From: Halorubrum halophilum
GTDB taxonomy: Archaea; Halobacteriota; Halobacteria; Halobacteriales; Haloferacaceae
Reading direction: 5' to 3'
Assembly (NCBI RefSeq): GCF_000739595.1
Contig: NZ_BBJP01000023.1
Coordinates: 186,001-250,000 of the forward strand
Length of the DNA: 64,000 bases
Position numbers and translations under genes: made by a program. The notes under the pieces were generated by a model. That model had not been told where the DNA came from and searched no databases. It saw only the letters and a program-made list of their open reading frames with translations. Shown in pieces: positions 57,970-64,000 of the stretch; the first letter of the stretch is position 1, and the number at the start of each line of letters is the position of its first letter.

Positions 57970-59473
57970 CACGCTTCCGCCCGTGGCGGCGCTGCTGCCC
58001 GTCTTCCTGCTCGCGTTCACCGGGCTCGCGCTGCTTTTAGTCGACACGATCAGCCCCGACGCGCGCTCGAACACCTCGATGGCCGTCGGCGGCGCGCTCG
58101 GCTCGCTCGCCGCGCTCGCGGCGAGCGTCTGGCTGGTCGTCTCTGGCACTGGAAGCGGCGACACCGGCGGCGCGATCACCCTGTTCGCCGAGGCGATCAA
58201 GGTGGATACGATGGCGCTGTTCTTCACCGCCATCTTCGCGTCCGTGACGGCGCTGGTCGTTGTCGCGGCCCACGACTACTTCCACGACCACGAGAGCCCG
58301 GCGGCGTTCTACTCGCTCGTCGTGTTCGCGGCGACCGGGATGGCGCTGCTCGCGGCCGCGAACTCGCTCGCGGTCGTCTTCGTCGCCCTCGAAATGGTGT
58401 CGCTGCCGTCGTACGTGCTCGTCGCGTACCTCAAGCGGGACCGCGGGAGCGTCGAGGCGGGGCTGAAGTACTTCCTCGTCGGCGCGCTCTCCTCCGCGAT
58501 CTTCCTGTTCGGAATCTCGCTGGTGTACGCGTCGACCGGCTCGCTGCTGTTCAGCGGGGTCGCCGAGGGGATCGGCTCGCTCGACGGCCTCGCCGGCGTC
58601 GCCGGCATCGGAATCGTGATGATCGTCGGCGGCGTCGCGTTCAAGACCGCGTCCGTCCCGTTCCACTTCTGGGCGCCGGAGGCGTACGAGGGCGCGCCCG
58701 CGCCGGTGAGCGCGTTCCTCTCGTCCGCCTCGAAGGCGGCCGGCTTCGTGGTCGCGTTCCGTCTGTTCACCGAGGCGTTCCCGGTGGGCGCGTCGCTCGC
58801 CGCCGGCATCGACTGGGTGCTGGCGTTCGGTATCCTCGCGGCCGTGACGATGACGCTCGGTAACTTCGCGGCGGCCGTGCAGGAGGAGGTCAAGCGGATG
58901 CTCGCGTACTCCTCCATCGGGCACGCGGGCTACGTGCTCATCGGCGTCGCCGCGCTCTCGGCCGGCGGATCGGCCAACGGCGCGGTGATGGGCGCGGCGA
59001 TGGCGCACCTGCTCGTCTACGGGTTCATGAACACCGGTGCGTTCCTCTTCGTCGCGATGGCGGAGCGGTGGGGCGTCGGCCGGACCTTCGAGGACTACGC
59101 CGGGCTTGCGCGGCGCGCGCCCGTCGCCTCGACGGCGATGGCTGTGTTCATGTTCTCGCTCGCCGGGCTCCCGCCGTTCGCCGGGTTCTTCTCGAAGTAC
59201 TTCCTGTTCATGGGCGCCATCGACAACGGGTTCCTGTGGCTCGCGGCGGTCGGTGCCGTCAACAGCGTCGTCTCGCTGTACTACTACAGTCGGGTCGTGA
59301 AGGCGCTGTGGCTCGACGACCCCGCGTCGTCGAGCGCGCTGGACGCGATCGACGTGCGGCCGACCGGACTGTACGCCGCGGTCGTGTTCGCGGCGGTCGC
59401 GACGGTGCTGCTCCTGCCCGGCTTCGAGCCGGTCATCGAGACCGCCGAGGCCGCGGCGTCGGCGCTGTTCTAG
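57962..59473 (+). CDS. nuoN: NADH-type quinone oxidoreductase subunit N
   Basis: A 503-residue antiporter-like subunit, last gene of the operon. Signatures are VVFVALEMVSLPSYVLVAYL (Glu), VPFHFWAPEAYEGAPAPVSA and QEEVKRMLAYSSIGHAGYVL (Lys). It sits next to NuoK in the membrane arm. It closes an operon that contains no nuoE, nuoF or nuoG. Confidence 0.96.
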   Translation: MVNTLPPVAALLPVFLLAFTGLALLLVDTISPDARSNTSMAVGGALGSLAALAASVWLVVSGTGSGDTGGAITLFAEAIKVDTMALFFTAIFASVTALVVVAAHDYFHDHESPAAFYSLVVFAATGMALLAAANSLAVVFVALEMVSLPSYVLVAYLKRDRGSVEAGLKYFLVGALSSAIFLFGISLVYASTGSLLFSGVAEGIGSLDGLAGVAGIGIVMIVGGVAFKTASVPFHFWAPEAYEGAPAPVSAFLSSASKAAGFVVAFRLFTEAFPVGASLAAGIDWVLAFGILAAVTMTLGNFAAAVQEEVKRMLAYSSIGHAGYVLIGVAALSAGGSANGAVMGAAMAHLLVYGFMNTGAFLFVAMAERWGVGRTFEDYAGLARRAPVASTAMAVFMFSLAGLPPFAGFFSKYFLFMGAIDNGFLWLAAVGAVNSVVSLYYYSRVVKALWLDDPASSSALDAIDVRPTGLYAAVVFAAVATVLLLPGFEPVIETAEAAASALF

Positions 59474-59563
59474 CGGTCCGACGCGCCCTCGCGGCGCTTT
59501 GGATCTCCGTTCTCCGAACCGGTACCCGCAGGTATTAGCGCGTTCGGTCCCCTACGTTCTGTC

Positions 59564-59905
59564 ATGAGTAGAACTCGAACGTACCGCTGTCTGAACTGCC
59601 TCGAACACACGATCGACCGCGAGTTCGACACCTCTCACCTGTCAGTGACCTGCCCGAACTGCGAGGCGTTCGAGCGGTTCGTCAACGAGGCGGTGTACCG
59701 GCAGTTCCGGGCGTTCGAGGAGTCGCCGCCACCGGAACTCGACTGGGAGCGGCTCGATCGAACCGAGAAGCTCGTGGTCGCAGAGCGGATCGCTCGCTCG
59801 ACGAAGACGATCGAAGACTTCGCCGTCGTGAGTGGTGACGAGGACGGAGAGGGGGACGAAGCCGAAAGCGCCGACGACATCGCCGAGTCGCCGACTCCCA
59901 AGTAG
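59564..59905 (+). CDS. Zinc-ribbon protein of unknown function
   Basis: A 113-residue haloarchaeal protein. An N-terminal four-cysteine ribbon (TYRCLNCLEHT and VTCPNCEAFERF) is followed by a helical middle part (EKLVVAERIARSTKTIED) and an acidic tail. It could be a small transcription or RNA-processing factor, but no family was recognised. It is 90 nt after nuoN and convergent with gar1. Confidence 0.72.
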   Translation: MSRTRTYRCLNCLEHTIDREFDTSHLSVTCPNCEAFERFVNEAVYRQFRAFEESPPPELDWERLDRTEKLVVAERIARSTKTIEDFAVVSGDEDGEGDEAESADDIAESPTPK

Positions 59906-59913
59906 GTGAGCGG

Positions 59914-60141
59914 TCAACGCGCGTACAACTTCCCGCCGACGAGCGCCGCGAGGTCGTCGTTGCTCGGCGTCACCGCCACGTAGGGGCGATCGACGGGACC
60001 GAACACGTCGACGACGCGGCCGACCGTCGCGAGCGACTCGTCGACCACGGACGAGCCGATCCGCGGCGGCTCCGCGCCCGCCTCTGTGCGCGCGATGGCG
60101 AGCCCCCCGGCGGTGCGGACGACGGTGCCGACGCGGTGCAT
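59914..60141 (-). CDS. gar1: H/ACA ribonucleoprotein subunit Gar1
   Basis: A 75-residue Gar1-like beta-barrel: MHRVGTVVRTAGGLAIAR then TVGRVVDVFGPVDRPYVAVT, a pattern typical of the core of H/ACA Gar1. It helps pseudouridylation by guide RNPs with Cbf5. It is 2 nt after srp19, a frequent archaeal pair. The Gly/Arg-rich tails of eukaryotic Gar1 are absent. Confidence 0.88.
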   Translation of the reverse strand: MHRVGTVVRTAGGLAIARTEAGAEPPRIGSSVVDESLATVGRVVDVFGPVDRPYVAVTPSNDDLAALVGGKLYAR

Positions 60142-60143
60142 CG

Positions 60144-60422
60144 TCACTCCCGGATGACCCCGAGGTAGGCGGCGATCGCCTGTACGAGGTCGTTTTTCGC
60201 GGTGTCTTCGGTGCCTCTGACGACCACCGCGCCTCGCGGATCGAACTCGCGGGAGTAGGTCTTCTCGCGTTCGATCACCGCGTCGTATCCGACCTGTTGG
60301 ACCGCCTTCGCGATCTCGTCGACGGTGGGCTCCTCGATCGCGAGGTCCATCGGGACGCGGCGCCCCTCCGACCGCGATCGATCGGCGTCGAAGTACGCGG
60401 GATAGACGACGTTCTCGACCAT
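60144..60422 (-). CDS. srp19: Signal recognition particle 19-kDa protein
   Basis: A 92-residue SRP19. [20 protein letters not shown] is the conserved RNA-binding start, and [20 protein letters not shown] continues the fold. It binds the 7S RNA and helps SRP54 assemble, so it belongs to protein secretion. It precedes gar1 in a two-gene operon. Confidence 0.94.
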   Translation of the reverse strand: MVENVVYPAYFDADRSRSEGRRVPMDLAIEEPTVDEIAKAVQQVGYDAVIEREKTYSREFDPRGAVVVRGTEDTAKNDLVQAIAAYLGVIRE

Positions 60423-60445
60423 ATATCGGAGAGGCGAGCGCGCGG

Positions 60446-60452
60446 CGTAAGG
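60446..60452 (-). promoter_or_regulatory. TATA-like box of srp19-gar1
   Basis: CCTTACG on the minus strand is centred 27 nt before the srp19 ATG. Confidence 0.4.
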
Positions 60453-60473
60453 TCGTTTCGGACCCCGACGCGC

Positions 60474-61967
60474 TCAGGCGGTCTTGAACTCGAACCGAGC
60501 GCCGCCTGACTCGCCGGCGAGCGCGCGCACCTCCCAGCCGTGCGCGTCGGCGATCCGCTTCGTGATCGCGAGCCCGAGGCCGGTCCCGTTCTCCTCGGTC
60601 GTGAACCCGCTCTCGAACACGCGGTCGCGCTCGGCCTCGGGAAGCCCGCGTCCGTCGTCCTCGACAAAGAAGCCGCTTCCCGCCTCCCCGTCGCCGCCGC
60701 GAAACGACGCCTCGCCGACGCGAACGGTGAGGTGGTTGGCGCCGTCGGCATCGCCGTCTCTCGAACGCCCGTGCTTGACGCTGTCGTCGGGCGGAGCCCG
60801 ACTGCTCGTGGAACCATGTTCCACGCTGTCGCCGGACTCCGTCGGGCTGCCAGTGGAACCGTGTTCCACGCTGTTCCGGAACACGTTCTCCAGCAGCTCC
60901 CGCGTGCGGGTCGCGTTGGCGTCGATCGTCACGTCGCCGTCGACGACGAGTTCGGCGTCGCTGGTGTCGACGCTCTCCCACGCGTCCCTCGCGAGCGCCT
61001 CGATCGAGACGGGGCTCGTCTCGCCGACCGATTCGCCCTGTCGGGCCAGCGAGAGCAGGTCGCCGACGAGCTCGTCCATGCGGTCCAGCGCCTCACTCGC
61101 TTTCCCGAGGTACCCCGTCTCACCGGTTTCGGCCGCGAGATCGACGTACCCCTCCGCGACCGAAAGCGGGTTCCGGAGGTCGTGCGAGACGATCGAGGCG
61201 AACTCGTCGAGCCGCTCGTTCTGGCGTTCCAGCGCCGCCTCACGCTCTCGCCGCTCCGTCACGTCGGTGTAGATGGCGTACCCGGAGACGTTCTCGGTGT
61301 CGAGTCGGATCGGCACAACATGGAGGATGAAGTGTCTGGGGCCGTCTGCGGTCTCGCGGGTCACCTCGCGCCTGACGTTCTCCCCGCGCTGGAGGCGGTC
61401 GTTGAGCTCCGTCGCCTCGGACTCGGCCTCGTCGCTGGCGGGGACGATGAAGTCGTCAACGGACTCCCCGACGACGGTTTCGGCGTCGTAGCCGAACGTT
61501 TCCTCGAACGCGTCGTTGACCCGGTGAACGATCGGCTCGCTGTCGACGTAGTCATAGGCGATCGCCGGATCGGGGACGTTTGAGAACAGCGCGAGCAACT
61601 GGTCGCGTTCGGCCCGAAGCGCCTCGTCTGCGGGGTCTGTGCCTGACTCGTCTCTGGCCGCGAGCCAGCGGAGCGTCGCGTCGAGATCGGTCGGGGTGGT
61701 CGCGACCGCGTCGACGAGGGGGTCGATCGCCGTCGTCGAAACGGGGTCGTCGACGAACGCAACGACGCGGCACGACCCGTCGCGGCTGCGGACCGCGTCG
61801 AGTCCCTCGGCGTCGAGGACGACTGCCACGTCCGCCGCGGCGATGTCGTCGCCGACGGAGGCGGGAGCCGCGTCGGCGCTCTCCAACGCGTCGGCCACGC
61901 TGGCCGCCTCGTCCGGGTCTCCGGCGAGGGCGAGAACCGACGACCGTCCCCTCGGCTCGGAGTTCAC
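60474..61967 (-). CDS. PAS-domain sensor histidine kinase
   Basis: A 497-residue soluble kinase. An N-terminal receiver-like domain without a clear phospho-acceptor (residues about 10-110), a PAS domain (about 125-240, DPAIAYDYVDSEPIVHRVND), a HisKA helix with the phosphorylated His in SIVSHDLRNPLSVAEGY, and an HATPase domain (VEDDGRGLPEAE, GTGLGLAI) are visible. The N-box ELLENVFRNSVEHGS is followed by two 15-residue near copies of itself. The GTG at 61967 fits a TTTATCC box; a GTG at 61982 is an alternative. No response regulator is adjacent. Confidence 0.9.
   Translation of the reverse strand: MNSEPRGRSSVLALAGDPDEAASVADALESADAAPASVGDDIAAADVAVVLDAEGLDAVRSRDGSCRVVAFVDDPVSTTAIDPLVDAVATTPTDLDATLRWLAARDESGTDPADEALRAERDQLLALFSNVPDPAIAYDYVDSEPIVHRVNDAFEETFGYDAETVVGESVDDFIVPASDEAESEATELNDRLQRGENVRREVTRETADGPRHFILHVVPIRLDTENVSGYAIYTDVTERREREAALERQNERLDEFASIVSHDLRNPLSVAEGYVDLAAETGETGYLGKASEALDRMDELVGDLLSLARQGESVGETSPVSIEALARDAWESVDTSDAELVVDGDVTIDANATRTRELLENVFRNSVEHGSTGSPTESGDSVEHGSTSSRAPPDDSVKHGRSRDGDADGANHLTVRVGEASFRGGDGEAGSGFFVEDDGRGLPEAERDRVFESGFTTEENGTGLGLAITKRIADAHGWEVRALAGESGGARFEFKTA
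60770..60880. repeat. 45-bp in-frame tandem repeat within the kinase N-box
   Basis: The palindrome GTGGAAC-N3-GTTCCAC occurs at 60808-60824 and 60853-60869, exactly 45 bp apart. It encodes the VEHGST segments. A third, decayed unit near 60775 encodes DSVKHGRS. The peptide unit is 15 residues. Confidence 0.75.
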
Positions 61968-62134
61968 GATGGGAGTAGACACAACTGGTGTGCGGATAAA
62001 TTTTCCTCCGTCGTCGGTTTCGGAGGGGGAGCCGACCGCCGGGAAGCCGGTGACGCGTGCCTCTCCGAACGCCCGCAGGAGGGACGCGGGGCACCCCGGA
62101 ACCCTTTTGGAGGAACACGGGCCACGTTCCAGTA

Positions 62135-64000
62135 ATGAGCGATCTCGAAGCGGAGTACCGCCTCGACTACTTCGAGGAGGAGGGGTTCGAGCGGAAGGAG
62201 TGTCCCTCCTGCGGCGCGCACTTCTGGACCCGCGACGCCGACCGCGAACTGTGCGGCGAGCCGCCCTGTGAGGACTACAGCTTCATCGACGACCCGGGCT
62301 TTCCGGAGGCTCACTCCCTGTCTGAGATGCGGGAGGCGTTCCTCTCCTTCTTCGAGGAACACGACCACGAGCGGATCGATCCGTATCCGGTCGCCGCGAA
62401 CCGCTGGCGCGACGACGTCCTGCTGACGCAGGCGTCCATCTACGACTTCCAGCCGCTCGTCACGTCGGGCCAGACCCCGCCGCCGGCGAACCCCCTCACG
62501 ATCTCACAGCCCTGCATCCGGATGCAGGACATCGACAACGTCGGCAAGACGGGCCGACACACGATGGCCTTCGAGATGATGGCCCACCACGCGTTCAACA
62601 CGCGCGAGGAGGTTGACGAGGACGAGTACGCCTACCACGGCGAGGTGTACTGGAAAGACGAAACCGTCGAGTACTGCGACGAGCTGTTCGAGAGCCTCGG
62701 CGCGGATCTGGAGGAGATCACCTACATCGAGGACCCGTGGGTCGGCGGCGGCAACGCCGGCCCCGCCATCGAGGTCATTTATAAAGGCGCCGAGCTGGCG
62801 ACGCTCGTCTTCATGTGCATGGAGCGGGACCCCGACGGCGACTACGAGATGAAGGACGGGCACACGTACTCGTTCATGGACACGTACATCGTCGACACCG
62901 GGTACGGGCTCGAACGGTGGACGTGGATGAGCCAGGGGACAGCGACGGTGTACGAGGCGATCTACCCCGACGCGATCGACTTCCTGAAGGAGAACGCGGG
63001 GATCGAACGCACGGAGGAGGAACGGAAGCTCGTCCACCGCGCCGCGAAGCTCTCCGGTCGGCTCGACATCGACGACGTCGACGACGTGGAGGGCGCGCGC
63101 GGCGAGATTGCGGACCGGCTCGACGTCGATGTCGGCCGGCTCCGCGAGCTGGTCGAGCCGCTCGAATCGATCTACGCGATCGCCGACCACTCGCGGACGC
63201 TCGCGTACATGTTCGGCGACGGGATCGTCCCCTCGAACGTCGGCACGGGCTACCTCGCACGAATGGTCCTGCGGCGCACGAAGCGGCTCGTCGACGAGGT
63301 CGGCGTCGACGCCCCGCTCGACGAGCTGGTCGATATGCAGGCAGAGCGACTCGGCTACGAGAACCGCGACACGATCCGCGAGATCGTCCGCACCGAGGAG
63401 CGGAAGTACCGCCAGACGCTCGAACGCGGCTCCCGGAAGGTGGAGTCGCTCGCGGACGAGTACGCCGGCACGGGCGAACCGATCCCGACGGAGGTGTTGC
63501 TGGAGCTGTACGACTCCCACGGGATCCAGCCGGACATGGTCGCCGACATCGCCGCCGAGCGCGGTGCGACCGTCGACGTGCCCGACGACTTCTACGCGCT
63601 CGTCGCCGACCGCCACGAGGAGGCGGACGGCGAAGATGGGGACGCCGAGCGCGACGACCGGTTCGACGACCTCCCCGAGACGGAGAAGCTGTTCTACGAC
63701 GACCAGGGGCGCACCGAGTTCGAGGCGGTCGTTCTCGACGTGTTCGAGCGCGAGGAGGGGTACGACGTGGTCTTAGACCAGACGATGTTCTACCCGGAAG
63801 GCGGCGGGCAGCCGGCCGACAGGGGCCACCTCACGGCCGGCGAGACGACCGTCGACGTGGTCGACGTCCAGGAGCGCGACGGCGTCGTGCTCCACCGCAC
63901 CGACGCCGACCCAGGGAAGGGAGAGTTCGTCAAGGGGCAGGTCGACGGCGGCCGCCGCGACCGGCTCCGTGCCCACCACACGGCGACCCACCTGATCGGT
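62135..64000 (+). CDS. alaS: Alanyl-tRNA synthetase, N-terminal part (3' end outside window)
   Basis: The first 622 residues of an archaeal AlaRS. A zinc ribbon absent from bacterial enzymes opens it ([25 protein letters not shown]). The class II catalytic core follows with [33 protein letters not shown] (motif 2 region) and [13 protein letters not shown] (motif 3). The editing domain is reached at the window edge with [13 protein letters not shown] and [11 protein letters not shown], which carries the zinc-binding HxxxH. The frame is open to the last base. It charges tRNA-Ala and clears mischarged Ser and Gly. Confidence 0.97.
   Translation, partial: MSDLEAEYRLDYFEEEGFERKECPSCGAHFWTRDADRELCGEPPCEDYSFIDDPGFPEAHSLSEMREAFLSFFEEHDHERIDPYPVAANRWRDDVLLTQASIYDFQPLVTSGQTPPPANPLTISQPCIRMQDIDNVGKTGRHTMAFEMMAHHAFNTREEVDEDEYAYHGEVYWKDETVEYCDELFESLGADLEEITYIEDPWVGGGNAGPAIEVIYKGAELATLVFMCMERDPDGDYEMKDGHTYSFMDTYIVDTGYGLERWTWMSQGTATVYEAIYPDAIDFLKENAGIERTEEERKLVHRAAKLSGRLDIDDVDDVEGARGEIADRLDVDVGRLRELVEPLESIYAIADHSRTLAYMFGDGIVPSNVGTGYLARMVLRRTKRLVDEVGVDAPLDELVDMQAERLGYENRDTIREIVRTEERKYRQTLERGSRKVESLADEYAGTGEPIPTEVLLELYDSHGIQPDMVADIAAERGATVDVPDDFYALVADRHEEADGEDGDAERDDRFDDLPETEKLFYDDQGRTEFEAVVLDVFEREEGYDVVLDQTMFYPEGGGQPADRGHLTAGETTVDVVDVQERDGVVLHRTDADPGKGEFVKGQVDGGRRDRLRAHHTATHLIG

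Noticed and set aside
1-64000. tRNA genes, rRNA genes, CRISPR arrays and transposase genes
   Set aside because: I looked for TTCGAAT-type T arms with paired acceptor stems, regular direct repeats with spacers and transposase motifs, and saw none. Very degenerate tRNAs with introns could be missed by eye.

Overview
The window is a gene-dense, GC-rich piece of an extremely halophilic archaeon, most likely Halorubrum or a close relative. The evidence is acidic proteins throughout, twin-arginine lipoproteins, AT-rich TATA boxes about 25-30 nt before leaderless starts, and archaeal markers (glycerol-1-phosphate dehydrogenase, SRP19, Gar1, AlaRS with an N-terminal zinc ribbon, NADH-type complex without NuoEFG).

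Layout. 1-2.1 kb: the 3' end of dnaJ, a cupin and an AMP-binding fragment. 2.2-4.1 kb: an orphan peptide/oligopeptide-type binding lipoprotein. 4.7-10.9 kb: a minus-strand lysine operon dapA-dapB-dapD-lysA-dapF-dapE (succinylase branch of the diaminopimelate pathway). 11-22.9 kb: mostly plus-strand housekeeping and regulatory genes (HD hydrolase, ArsA/Get3-type ATPase, DtxR-type regulator, LysE exporter, egsA, M28 peptidase, a degenerate NAD-kinase homologue). 23.3-28.3 kb: a respiratory cluster with halocyanin, split cytochrome b and small membrane proteins. 28.4-43.3 kb: mixed genes, including a radical SAM/HhH protein, a small heat-shock protein, a presenilin-type protease, a PhoU-domain regulator, an AglJ-like glycosyltransferase and a divergent FtsZ-like protein. 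44.7-49 kb: purK and purE, separated by hicBA, a Nudix gene and a beta-propeller lipoprotein. 49.1-59.5 kb: the full 11-gene nuo operon (A, B, CD, H, I, J1, J2, K, L, M, N). 59.5-64 kb: zinc ribbon, gar1, srp19, histidine kinase and the start of alaS.

The most unusual signal is not a protein gene. A 251-nt GC-rich element occurs twice, at 12797-13047 (+) and 44241-44491 (-). It folds into three hairpins whose stems differ between the copies by compensating changes, which points to a conserved structured RNA. The second copy sits inside a larger 452-nt unit bounded by inverted repeats. A short version of that unit without the core lies at 22972-23101. The family therefore looks like a mobile or repetitive element that carries an RNA. 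No tRNA, rRNA, CRISPR array or recognisable transposase gene was seen.

The biology is otherwise that of a self-sufficient aerobic haloarchaeon: quinone reduction by Nuo, then a cytochrome b complex with halocyanin as probable electron acceptor, de novo lysine and purine synthesis, and ether-lipid backbone synthesis.
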